Positions 16,349-24,509 of a DNA stretch of 64,000 nucleotides are shown piece after piece; position 1 is the stretch's first letter; the number at the start of each line of letters is the position of its first letter. Source of the DNA: Lachnospiraceae bacterium (lineage in GTDB: Bacteria; Bacillota; Clostridia; Lachnospirales; Lachnospiraceae). The translations under genes and the position numbers were made by a program. The DNA lies in NCBI GenBank assembly GCA_021153325.1, contig JAGKTQ010000003.1:1-64000 (forward strand), read 5' to 3'. The notes under the pieces were generated by a model. It was not told the DNA's origin and ran no database searches. It saw only the letters and a list, made by a program, of their open reading frames with translations.

Positions 16349-18154
16349 ATGGCAGAATCAATGAAAGGTTTAAAAAGAACCCACAGATGTACAGAAGTAA
16401 ACGGCAGTAACGCCGGTGAAACGGTTACCGTCATGGGTTGGGTGCAGAAACAGAGAAATAAAGGCGGAATTATTTTCGTAGATTTAAGAGATCGTTCCGG
16501 ACTTTTACAGGTCATTTTTGAAGAAGAGGAATGTGGAGCAGAAAACTTTGCAAAAGCAGAAAAAGTAAGAAGTGAATTTGTTATTGCAGTCGTAGGAACG
16601 GTAACAAAAAGAGCGGGTGAAGCAAATGCAAATTTAGCAACTGGCGACATTGAGATTCGTGCAAAGGAGATCCGCATTTTGTCTGAAGCACAGACACCTC
16701 CTTTCCCAATTGAAGAGGATTCCAAGACAAAAGAAGAACTTCGTCTGAAATATCGTTATTTAGACCTTAGAAGACCGGATTTACAGAAAAACATTATGCT
16801 GAGAAGTAAAATTGCTACTTCTATCCGTGCCTTTTTAGCAGAAGAAGGATTTATAGAGATTGAAACACCGATGCTTTGTAAATCTACACCGGAAGGAGCA
16901 AGAGATTATCTTGTACCAAGCCGTGTGCATCCGGGTAATTTTTATGCACTTCCACAGTCACCGCAGTTGTTCAAGCAGTTGCTTATGTGCTCCGGTTATG
17001 ACCGTTATTTCCAGATCGCAAAATGTTTCCGCGATGAGGATCTGCGTGCAGACAGACAGCCGGAATTTACACAGGTAGATATGGAATTGTCTTTTGTGGA
17101 TGAAGAAGATGTAATGGAAGTGAATGAAAGACTTTTGAAAAAAGTTTGTAAGGATGCGATCGGACTGGACATTTCCCTTCCACTTCCAAGAATGACATGG
17201 CAGGAAGCTATGGATCGTTTCGGTTCTGACAAACCGGATACCCGTTTCGGTATGGAACTTGTGGATGTATCTAAAGTAGTAGAAGGCTGTGGCTTTGGTG
17301 TATTTACTTCCGCTTTGGAAAACGGCGGTTCTGTTCGTGGTATTAATGCAAAAGGACAGGCTGAAATGCCTCGTAAAAAAATAGATGCTCTTGTAGATTT
17401 TGCAAAAGGTTATGGTGCAAAAGGCTTGGCTTACCTTTCAGTACAGCAGGATGGTACTTACAAATCCTCTTTTGCAAAATTCATGACAGAAGAGGAATTA
17501 AAAGCTTTAGTAGAAGCTATGGGTGGAGAAAAAGGAGATTTACTTCTTTTTGCTGCAGATAAGAACAACATTGTATGGAGCGTACTTGGTGCTCTTCGTC
17601 TGGAAGTTGGAAAACAGATGGGAATTATTGATGAAGATAAATTTAATTTCCTTTGGGTAACAGACTTCCCACTCTTGGAGTACAGTGAAGAAGAAAATCG
17701 TTATGTAGCAATGCATCATCCGTTCACAATGCCGAAGGAAGAAGATTTACCACTTCTTGATACGGATCCGGGGGCAGTTCGTGCAAAGGCTTATGATATC
17801 GTTTTGAATGGTGTAGAACTTGGTGGCGGTTCCGTCCGTATCTTCCAGAGCGATGTACAGGAAAAGATGTTTGAAGTTCTTGGTTTTACAAAAGAAGATG
17901 CATACGATCGTTTTGGTTTCTTGTTAAATGCATTCAAATATGGTGTACCGCCACATGCAGGACTTGCATATGGACTTGACAGACTTGTTATGCTTCTTGT
18001 GAAAGCAGAGAGTATCAGGGAAGTTATTGCATTCCCGAAAGTAAAAGATGCTTCCTGTCTGATGACAGATGCACCGAATGTAGTAGATGACAAGCAGTTA
18101 GAGGAATTACAGATTGCGATCAATCTGGCTGAGACAAAAGAAGTAGAAGAGTAG
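16349..18154 (+). CDS. aspS: aspartyl-tRNA synthetase
   Basis: Class II synthetase charging tRNA-Asp (601 residues, the bacterial long form). The N-terminal OB-fold anticodon domain (about 1-110: VTVMGWVQKQRNKGGIIFVDLRDRSG) is followed by catalytic motifs including RYLDLRRP, FQIAKCFRDEDLRADRQPEF, the bacterial GAD insertion (about 300-410) and motif 3 GLAYGLDRLVMLL. The window does not reveal whether this is the discriminating enzyme or the one that also charges tRNA-Asn. A large inverted repeat lies right after the stop codon. Confidence 0.97.
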   Translation: MAESMKGLKRTHRCTEVNGSNAGETVTVMGWVQKQRNKGGIIFVDLRDRSGLLQVIFEEEECGAENFAKAEKVRSEFVIAVVGTVTKRAGEANANLATGDIEIRAKEIRILSEAQTPPFPIEEDSKTKEELRLKYRYLDLRRPDLQKNIMLRSKIATSIRAFLAEEGFIEIETPMLCKSTPEGARDYLVPSRVHPGNFYALPQSPQLFKQLLMCSGYDRYFQIAKCFRDEDLRADRQPEFTQVDMELSFVDEEDVMEVNERLLKKVCKDAIGLDISLPLPRMTWQEAMDRFGSDKPDTRFGMELVDVSKVVEGCGFGVFTSALENGGSVRGINAKGQAEMPRKKIDALVDFAKGYGAKGLAYLSVQQDGTYKSSFAKFMTEEELKALVEAMGGEKGDLLLFAADKNNIVWSVLGALRLEVGKQMGIIDEDKFNFLWVTDFPLLEYSEEENRYVAMHHPFTMPKEEDLPLLDTDPGAVRAKAYDIVLNGVELGGGSVRIFQSDVQEKMFEVLGFTKEDAYDRFGFLLNAFKYGVPPHAGLAYGLDRLVMLLVKAESIREVIAFPKVKDASCLMTDAPNVVDDKQLEELQIAINLAETKEVEE

Positions 18155-18164
18155 CAGGCTGTGA

Positions 18165-18207
18165 GGCATAGTGTACAAAACTGTTTTACCGTTTTGCACA
18201 CTATGCC
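18165..18207. repeat. 17-bp inverted repeat after aspS
   Basis: GGCATAGTGTACAAAAC (18165-18181) and GTTTTGCACACTATGCC (18191-18207) are inverted copies with a single mismatch around a 9-base loop. It begins 10 bases after the aspS stop. The following sequence (CTTTCAGCTTTT) is a poor U-tract, so this is either a weak terminator/processing hairpin or a palindromic repeat element. It also covers the region upstream of the Sfp-type gene. Confidence 0.8.
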
Positions 18208-18235
18208 CTTTCAGCTTTTGGCGGGGAAGGTTAAG

Positions 18236-18931
18236 TTGAAAATATATATTATTGATATTAGAGATGTGGAAAAGAATGGGATATTGGGAGAGAGAATGTT
18301 TGCTGTAGTGGGGAGGCAGAGACAGGAAAAGGTGGAAAGGCATCGGTTTGACAAAGATAAGGTGAGGAGTTTGTGTGCGGGAGCTTTGCTTTGTCTTGGG
18401 GTGATGGAATGGGATGAGAAGGAGAGGGATTTTACATTACATAGAGTTGTGCCGGAGAAGGTAAATTGGGAAATGATTCAGGCTTTTTTTGAGACGTCGG
18501 GAAAGAGTGTGTTTTGTGAGTATGGAAGTAACGGAAAGCCTTTGTTAAAGGATTATCCGGAGATTCAGTTTAATGTTTCTCATTCGGGAGATTATGTGGT
18601 GGCAGTGTTTGATAGACAGGCAGTAGGGATTGATATACAGGAGCACAGAACGTTAAAGGAAAATACGGCAAAACATTTTCTGACTGCGTGGGAGTTAGAA
18701 CAGACGGCAATGCAGACGGAAGGCGGAAACAGGGAAGAAATTTTGTGCAGACTATGGGCAATTAAGGAGAGTTATATTAAGCTGACCGGGGAAGGAATGA
18801 AGAAATCCATGAAGGATTTTCGGGTCAACAGGCAAAGCGGCAGGATTGAAAATGTGCAACGCGAGCCTGTTGCCGAGTTTGTAGAAAAAGTCTGGAAAGG
18901 AAAATATTATATTTCTGTGTGTAGTTTTTAA
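18236..18931 (+). CDS. Sfp/AcpT-type 4'-phosphopantetheinyl transferase
   Basis: Transfers the phosphopantetheine arm from CoA to carrier proteins. Motifs of the Sfp family are visible: GSNGKPLLKDYPEIQFNVSHS, VGIDIQE (Mg-binding D and E) and WAIKESYIKLTGEGM (catalytic W/KE region). The product is 231 residues if translation starts at TTG 18236, which has GGGAAGG just upstream; an earlier in-frame GTG at 18161 would run through the inverted repeat and is unlikely. No NRPS or PKS genes lie nearby, so the target carrier protein is unknown. A strong terminator overlaps the stop codon. Confidence 0.85.
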   Translation: MKIYIIDIRDVEKNGILGERMFAVVGRQRQEKVERHRFDKDKVRSLCAGALLCLGVMEWDEKERDFTLHRVVPEKVNWEMIQAFFETSGKSVFCEYGSNGKPLLKDYPEIQFNVSHSGDYVVAVFDRQAVGIDIQEHRTLKENTAKHFLTAWELEQTAMQTEGGNREEILCRLWAIKESYIKLTGEGMKKSMKDFRVNRQSGRIENVQREPVAEFVEKVWKGKYYISVCSF

Positions 18932-18956
18932 AGATGGCGAGTGCCATCTTTTTTTT
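18931..18956 (+). terminator. intrinsic terminator after the phosphopantetheinyl transferase gene
   Basis: AAGATGGC (18931-18938), loop GAGT, GCCATCTT (18943-18950), then six further T residues. The first base is the last base of the TAA stop. Confidence 0.92.
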
Positions 18957-18997
18957 ATCCGCATAATTATAAAGAAAGCGCAACAAAGAGGTGCGGT

Positions 18998-19525
18998 ATG
19001 GCTACAGTGATTTTGGATGCAGGGCACGGCGGGGCCGACTGGGGAGCAGAATACAACGGACGTTTGGAGAAGGACGATAATTTGAATCTTACGCTTGCAA
19101 TAGGTGAGATTTTGCAGGAATCCGGCGTAAATGTACTTTATACAAGAACCACCGATGTTTATGATCTGCCAATAGAGAAAGCGAGAATCGTCAACGAATC
19201 GGGGGCAGATTATTTAGTGTCCATACATCGTAATTCCAGTCCTTATCCAAACCAGTACAGCGGTGTGGAGAGTCTGGTGTATAACCGTTATAGTATTGCA
19301 GGGGTAATGGCTGCCAATATCAATGCTCAGTTAGAGCAGGTAGGATTTATTAACTTAGGTGTAAATGAAAGAAAGAACTTGATCGTATTGTATCGAACGA
19401 TCATTCCGGCAGTATTAGTAGAAGTAGGATTTATTAATAACGATGCAGACAATTATCTTTTCGATACGAAGTTCTATGAGATCGCCGATGCCATTGCAAG
19501 GGGAATCTTGGAAACCATCCAGTAG
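18998..19525 (+). CDS. N-acetylmuramoyl-L-alanine amidase catalytic domain (Amidase_3), no signal peptide
   Basis: Zinc amidase of the LytC/CwlD type that cuts the bond between muramic acid and the stem peptide. The zinc ligands H10 (LDAGHGG), E24 and H77 (VSIHRN) and the catalytic E142 (VLVEVGFINN) are all present. The 175-residue protein is just the catalytic domain. No signal peptide or wall-binding repeats are visible from the ATG at 18998, which has AGAGGTG upstream; residues added by an earlier start at 18941 are not a signal peptide either. It may act after lysis, be exported by another route, or work in the cytoplasm. It is flanked by a terminator and the HD-GYP gene. Confidence 0.88.
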   Translation: MATVILDAGHGGADWGAEYNGRLEKDDNLNLTLAIGEILQESGVNVLYTRTTDVYDLPIEKARIVNESGADYLVSIHRNSSPYPNQYSGVESLVYNRYSIAGVMAANINAQLEQVGFINLGVNERKNLIVLYRTIIPAVLVEVGFINNDADNYLFDTKFYEIADAIARGILETIQ

Positions 19526-19559
19526 CTGTTAAAGAAATGGTAAAAAACGTCGTAAAAGA

Positions 19560-19588
19560 TTGAAAATAGCGCATTTCGTCTTTAAGAT
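19560..19588 (+). promoter_or_regulatory. promoter for the HD-GYP gene
   Basis: TTGAAA (19560-19565), 17-base spacer, TAAGAT (19583-19588), about 65 bases before the start codon. Confidence 0.5.
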
Positions 19589-19652
19589 GAGAATAGAAAG
19601 CAGTGTAAAAGGAAATGAATTTACTATCAGGTAAAAGGAGTGACGGAATGCT

Positions 19653-20285
19653 ATGGATGAGGAAAAAAGAAATGATGATATACAGAAAAAATTGATTTGG
19701 TGTTTTGCAGATCTGATTGAAAAGAGAGATAATACTACCGGTCAGCATATTAAGCGAACAAGTGCTTATGTGCGTATTTTAGCAAATGAATTGAAGGAAC
19801 GGGGTATATATAATATTGATGAAGAATATGTTGAAAAGATAAGCAGTGCGGCACCGCTTCACGATGTGGGGAAAATCGTGATATCGGATGCGATCTTAAA
19901 CAAACCGGGTCAATTGACAGAAGAAGAGTTTGAAAAAATGAAGGAACATACTGTGGCGGGAAAAGAAATGCTGGATACGATCATTCAGGAGGTCGGCGAC
20001 CAGGATTATTTACATTTTGCGTATGATATGGCATTGAATCATCATGAAAAATGGGATGGAAGTGGATATCCGCAAGGAATTGCAGGAGAAGACATCCCAC
20101 TCAGCGCGCGGATCATGGCGGTAGCAGATGTATTTGATGCCTTGATTACAAAAAGATGCTATAAAGAGGCTTATTCCTATGAGCAGGCATTTGAAATCAT
20201 TCAAAGATCATCGGGAACGCATTTTGACCCGGTTCTTGTAGAAGTTTTTTTGGACAAGAAAGAGGAAATAAAACGTGCAGGCTGA
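19653..20285 (+). CDS. HD-GYP domain phosphodiesterase
   Basis: Stand-alone HD-GYP protein of 210 residues, probably degrading cyclic di-GMP or a related dinucleotide. The metal-binding HD motif (LHDVGKI near residue 69) and the full HHEKWDGSGYP signature near residue 130 are intact, followed by ARIMAVADVFDALITKRCYK. There is no receiver or membrane sensor domain; the first 20 residues are hydrophilic, so the protein is cytoplasmic. The ribosome site AAGGAG is 12 bases from the ATG, slightly far. It lies upstream of, but separately promoted from, the lipoprotein transport locus. Confidence 0.9.
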   Translation: MDEEKRNDDIQKKLIWCFADLIEKRDNTTGQHIKRTSAYVRILANELKERGIYNIDEEYVEKISSAAPLHDVGKIVISDAILNKPGQLTEEEFEKMKEHTVAGKEMLDTIIQEVGDQDYLHFAYDMALNHHEKWDGSGYPQGIAGEDIPLSARIMAVADVFDALITKRCYKEAYSYEQAFEIIQRSSGTHFDPVLVEVFLDKKEEIKRAG

Positions 20286-20306
20286 TAGGGAAATTGTATT
20301 TTGTTT

Positions 20307-20365
20307 TTCTTAAAGTAACATTCAGAAATTCTTAAGATGAAACTTTCAGAAGGATAGTATACAAT
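20307..20365 (+). promoter_or_regulatory. putative control region with direct repeats before the lipoprotein/transport locus
   Basis: A repeat of the form TTCTTAA...ACATTCAGAA and TTCTTAA...ACTTTCAGAA occurs twice, starting at 20307 and 20329, a 22-base (two-turn) spacing like tandem sites of OmpR/PhoB-type regulators. A -10-like TATACAAT (20358-20365) follows, 43 bases before the gene, with only a weak -35 (ATGAAA). This looks like an activator-dependent promoter. Confidence 0.45.
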
Positions 20366-20407
20366 GAAGACAAGAATATAAATTTTTTAGTGGAGAGGGA
20401 GGAATAT

Positions 20408-22630
20408 ATGGAAAAGAGCAGTGTTTACAAGAAAATGCTTTGTCTTTTTCTTGCAGCCGGGTGTCTGGTACAAGTAGTGGGCTGTGGCAAGGACTCGGAG
20501 GGCGGCAAAAACGGGCAGGACGAGGGGAAAGATTATGTATACGTGGCAGAGTTTCAGAGTATTGAGGCTGAAAATATGGGAACGCCTGTCGTAAGTGGTG
20601 ATACGGTCTATTACACGAATGGTACATATAATGAAGAAATGGATGAGTACAAGCAAACGGTCTGTGCAATCAAGGAAGGGGAAACAAAGCCTACTGTACT
20701 TCCGATTGAAATAGATGTAAATACTTATGTTAGCAATCTTAATCTGGATGCAGAAGGGAATCTTTTGCTTACTTTAAATGCAAGTGAGGGAGAAGGAGAG
20801 AATTTAAAACAATCCTATTTTGTCAAAACTTACAAACCAGATGGTACGGAGATTTCGAGTATAGACATTACCAGCCTTGGCGAAGGAATGGAATATTTTT
20901 ATGTGCAGTATTTGGTCAAGGATGCAGAGGGGAATATCTTTCTTTCAACGGGAGAGAGCAACATTTTCATTTTGGATAAAGATGGAAACAAAAAAGGACA
21001 AGTGATGTGTGACAATTGGGTAAACAGCCTGTTTATTATGCCAAATGGGAAAGCAGCTGTTTCTTATTGGGGAAATGATGGCGCAACTACATTAGCAGAA
21101 ATTGACCCGGCAACAAACAGTTTTGGCAAGACTTATGCCAATGTTCCAGAAACTAATTACGGATTTGGCGTTGCAGATGAAAACATACTTTTGGCTTCCA
21201 GTGGAAATTCTTTGTACAAATACGATATTACTACGGAGACATGTGAAGAAGAATTGAATTGGATCAACTGTAATATCAATGGAGATTACATTCAGGCAGT
21301 CACGACTTTGGAAGATGGAAGGATATTAGCAGTATCGCAGGATTGGTCCGGCGATGAACCTAAAATAGAGTTTATTTATTTGACGAAAAAAGCGGCATCG
21401 GAAGTAGAAGAGAAAATTACGCTTACTTATGGTGCGATGTATATTGACCAGAAAGTGAAAGAAAATATTATCCGTTTTAATAAGAGCAATGAAAAATATC
21501 GCATTGAAGTAAAAGAGTATGCTACGGATGATTGGGAAACTGGTTTGACACAGATGAACAGTGAAATCGTATCTGGAAATGGACCGGATATTATTGATCT
21601 GTCAAATGGAAATGCAGATTTATATATGGCAAAGGGAGTTTTAGAAGACCTGAATCCGTATATAGATGCGGCAGGCATTCACAGAGAAGATTATGTAGAA
21701 AATGCATTTCAGGCTTATGCATCAGGAGATAAGCTGTATGGCATTGTTCCTTCCTTTTCTGTGATAACTGTGATGGGAAAAACAGCAGATGTAGGCGAAG
21801 AACAGGGATGGACCATTGATGATGTGATGACACTGATGGAATCCAAGCCAGAAAACACAGAATTGTTCGCATATTGCAGCAAAGAGACAATATTATATTA
21901 TATGAGTAGTATGTCCTTGGACAGTTTTGTCGATTGGGAAACTGGGGAATGTAAGTTCAATGATGGTTATTTTGAAAAAGTATTAGAGTTTGCAAATCAA
22001 TTTCCGGAAGCCATAGAATATAGCGATGATGAGGAAAGTGTCCCTTCTAAAATACAGAGTGGTAAACTTTTATTACAGGAAATCAGTATGACGGATGTGC
22101 AGTCTTATCAGATGTATACCATGCTGTATGGAGAGCCTACGACCTTTATCGGTTTTCCATCAAACAGTGGAAATGGTTCTTATATTTCACCCTCCAACGG
22201 AATGGGCATCAATGCAAAATCTGAGAACAAAGAAGGTGCGTGGGAATTTTTGAAGACCTTTATAGAAGAGGATTTTCAGAACAATTCTGTTGAGTGGAGT
22301 TTTCCAGTACTCCGTTCTGCTCTGGATGCACAGTTTGAAGAAGCAATGACACCGGAATATGTGGAAATTGACGGAGAACAGGTGGAAGAGCCAAAAACAT
22401 CATGGAGTTATGATGAATTTAGTGCAGATATCTATGCGGCAACGCAGGAACAGATCGATGAAATAAAGGCATTAATTGAAAGCACAACAGAAATAGAAAG
22501 CCGAAATGACGAAATCACCAATATCATTTCTGAGGAAGCAGCTGCACTTTTTGCAGGGCAAAAGAGTGCAAAAGATGTGGCAGATGTTATCCAGAGCCGT
22601 GTTCAGATTTATGTAAATGAAAATCGATAA
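20408..22630 (+). CDS. large extracellular solute-binding lipoprotein (first paralogue)
   Basis: 740-residue lipoprotein: signal sequence with lipobox VVGC at about residues 24-27, then two parts. Residues about 40-335 contain repeated strand-turn units (LDAEGNLLLT, KDAEGNIFLS, LDKDGNKKG) suggesting a beta-propeller-like domain. Residues about 345-740 resemble family 1 (sugar-type) ABC solute-binding proteins (ITLTYGAMYIDQKVKENIIRFNKSN; DIIDLSNGNADLYMAKGVLEDLNPYIDAAG). It is far longer than a normal 400-450 residue binding protein. Its end, GQKSAKDVADVIQSRVQIYVNENR-like, nearly matches that of the protein ending at 29912, so they are paralogues. GGGAGG precedes the ATG. The ligand is unknown. 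Confidence 0.85.
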   Translation: MEKSSVYKKMLCLFLAAGCLVQVVGCGKDSEGGKNGQDEGKDYVYVAEFQSIEAENMGTPVVSGDTVYYTNGTYNEEMDEYKQTVCAIKEGETKPTVLPIEIDVNTYVSNLNLDAEGNLLLTLNASEGEGENLKQSYFVKTYKPDGTEISSIDITSLGEGMEYFYVQYLVKDAEGNIFLSTGESNIFILDKDGNKKGQVMCDNWVNSLFIMPNGKAAVSYWGNDGATTLAEIDPATNSFGKTYANVPETNYGFGVADENILLASSGNSLYKYDITTETCEEELNWINCNINGDYIQAVTTLEDGRILAVSQDWSGDEPKIEFIYLTKKAASEVEEKITLTYGAMYIDQKVKENIIRFNKSNEKYRIEVKEYATDDWETGLTQMNSEIVSGNGPDIIDLSNGNADLYMAKGVLEDLNPYIDAAGIHREDYVENAFQAYASGDKLYGIVPSFSVITVMGKTADVGEEQGWTIDDVMTLMESKPENTELFAYCSKETILYYMSSMSLDSFVDWETGECKFNDGYFEKVLEFANQFPEAIEYSDDEESVPSKIQSGKLLLQEISMTDVQSYQMYTMLYGEPTTFIGFPSNSGNGSYISPSNGMGINAKSENKEGAWEFLKTFIEEDFQNNSVEWSFPVLRSALDAQFEEAMTPEYVEIDGEQVEEPKTSWSYDEFSADIYAATQEQIDEIKALIESTTEIESRNDEITNIISEEAAALFAGQKSAKDVADVIQSRVQIYVNENR

Positions 22631-22653
22631 ACTATTTTGACAGGATGTTTCCA

Positions 22654-23577
22654 ATGACAAGACGCTTAAACAAACAGATAAAACCAAAAGCAGTAAAGCC
22701 ACACAGAAACAAAAAAAGAGTATGGAAAGAAAGAGCAGGCTCGGCGTTATTTTTAGCGCCAAGCCTCATTGGCGTTTTCGTTTTCTTTATACTGCCGTTT
22801 GTGGTCGTTATTTTTTATTCTATGGTAGATAACCCGATCAATCATAATTTTGTTTTTCTTGATAACTTTAAAAATGTTTTGGGAAACTCCTCTTTCCGAC
22901 TTGCAGCAGCGAACACGCTAAAATTTTCATCAGCCGCTGTACCGCTTGCGGTGATCCTGTCCTTGGCACTGGCAGCCGTGCTGGATTGTAACATACCATT
23001 TCGAAGTCAGTTCCGGTCCTTTTTCTTAAGCCCGATGATGGTACCGGTAGCTTCGATCGTATTAGTCTGGCAGGTGCTTTTTCATTACAATGGAGTCGTG
23101 AACGAATTTCTTGCCAATTTTGGAATCGGAAAAATAGACTGGCTGAAATCAGAGTATGGTCAGGTGGTCGTCATTTTACTGTTCTTGTGGAAAAATCTAG
23201 GTTATAACATGATTTTGTTCATGGCTGGTATTGGAAGCATTCCGAAAGAGCTGATGGAGGTAGCTCGTTTGGAAAGTGCTTCAAAATGGCAGATTTTTAT
23301 ACATATTAAATTAAGATATTTATCCTCGACAATTATGTTCGTTACGATCTTCTCTTTGATCAATTCCTTTAAGGTATTTCGTGAGATTTATTTGTTGTCA
23401 GGGGATTATCCTTATGACTCCATATATATGCTTCAGCATTTTATGAACAATACCTTCCGAAATCTTGATTATCAGAAGCTGTCGGCAGCAGCGATTATTA
23501 TGTCCTTTGTTATGATCGTGATCATTGGTATATTGTTCCTGACGGAAAATTATTTCGGAAAGGATGTGGAAGGATGA
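22654..23577 (+). CDS. carbohydrate-type ABC transporter permease (MalF/UgpA-like)
   Basis: Inner-membrane subunit of about 307 residues with six predicted helices and the EAA-type loop EVARLESASKWQIFIHIKL that docks an ATPase. AGGA lies 8 bases before the ATG at 22654; an ATG at 22645 overlaps that site and is less likely. It follows the first binding lipoprotein by 23 bases and overlaps the second permease by four bases. No ATP-binding subunit is encoded in the locus, so a shared MsiK/UgpC-type ATPase elsewhere in the genome is expected. Confidence 0.92.
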   Translation: MTRRLNKQIKPKAVKPHRNKKRVWKERAGSALFLAPSLIGVFVFFILPFVVVIFYSMVDNPINHNFVFLDNFKNVLGNSSFRLAAANTLKFSSAAVPLAVILSLALAAVLDCNIPFRSQFRSFFLSPMMVPVASIVLVWQVLFHYNGVVNEFLANFGIGKIDWLKSEYGQVVVILLFLWKNLGYNMILFMAGIGSIPKELMEVARLESASKWQIFIHIKLRYLSSTIMFVTIFSLINSFKVFREIYLLSGDYPYDSIYMLQHFMNNTFRNLDYQKLSAAAIIMSFVMIVIIGILFLTENYFGKDVEG

Positions 23578-24485
23578 GAAGGAAAAAACTTTACAGAAAA
23601 AGAAAATGGAAGCATAATTTGTACATAGCAGTTTTGACCGTATTTACTGCAATATTTGCATTTTGTTTTTTAATGCCGATCATTGTTACGATAACCAATT
23701 CCTTTATGGCAGCATCGGAAATATCTTCGAATTATGGTACAGTATTTGCGACTACGGATACTGGTGGAAAGGTATATATTTCAGAAACGGTAAATTTGAA
23801 GTTCATTCCGGATATGGTATCCTTTAGTCAATATATTACGGTACTTTTTAAAAGTCCGGAATACTTGTTGAAATTTTGGAATTCTGTCATTTATGTCGTA
23901 CCGATCGTAGTATTCCAGCTGGCAGTCGCCAGTTTGGCATCCTACAGTTTTGCAAGGTATAAAGGTAGAATAAAGGAAATGATATTTTTTGTTTATATTA
24001 TTTTGACTTTAATGCCTTATCAGGTCACTTTAGTTCCGAATTATCTGGTGTCCAGTTGGTTAAATATCGTTGACACAAGATGGGCAATATGGCTGCCGGG
24101 AATCTTTTCCCCCTTTGCCGTTTATCTGTTGACAAAGTTCATGCGGCGTATTCCCGTGTCAGTTATGGAAGCTGCCCAAATTGATGGAGCGGGTGAATGG
24201 CAAATATTTAGACGGATCTGTATGCCGCTTTGTAAGGGTGCGATTTGTTCTGTAGCAATTTTGATCTTTATAGATTATTGGAATATGGTGGAGCAGCCGC
24301 TTATCTTGTTATCCGATGAGGAAATGCACCCATTATCCGTATTTTTATCGAAAATTAATGCCGGTGAAATTGGACTTGCTTTCGCCGTTGCAACAATATA
24401 TATGGTGCCAAGTCTCTTGGTGTTTCTTTACGGAGAAGATTATCTGGTAGAAGGAATTACTTATCAGGGTGGTATCAAAGGCTAA
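23574..24485 (+). CDS. carbohydrate-type ABC transporter permease (MalG/UgpE-like)
   Basis: Second permease subunit of 303 residues, starting within the stop of the first (ATGA). Six helices are visible, and the cytoplasmic EAA loop reads EAAQIDGAGEWQIFRRICMPL. An extracytoplasmic insertion of about 40 residues after the first helix (about 45-80: ISSNYGTVFATTDTGGKVYI) is longer than in typical MalG. It forms the heterodimeric channel with its neighbour. The ending EGITYQGGIKG is close to the canonical UgpE terminus. Confidence 0.92.
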   Translation: MRRKKLYRKRKWKHNLYIAVLTVFTAIFAFCFLMPIIVTITNSFMAASEISSNYGTVFATTDTGGKVYISETVNLKFIPDMVSFSQYITVLFKSPEYLLKFWNSVIYVVPIVVFQLAVASLASYSFARYKGRIKEMIFFVYIILTLMPYQVTLVPNYLVSSWLNIVDTRWAIWLPGIFSPFAVYLLTKFMRRIPVSVMEAAQIDGAGEWQIFRRICMPLCKGAICSVAILIFIDYWNMVEQPLILLSDEEMHPLSVFLSKINAGEIGLAFAVATIYMVPSLLVFLYGEDYLVEGITYQGGIKG

Positions 24486-24509
24486 AGACTGTGAAAGGAG
24501 CAGAAGAAC

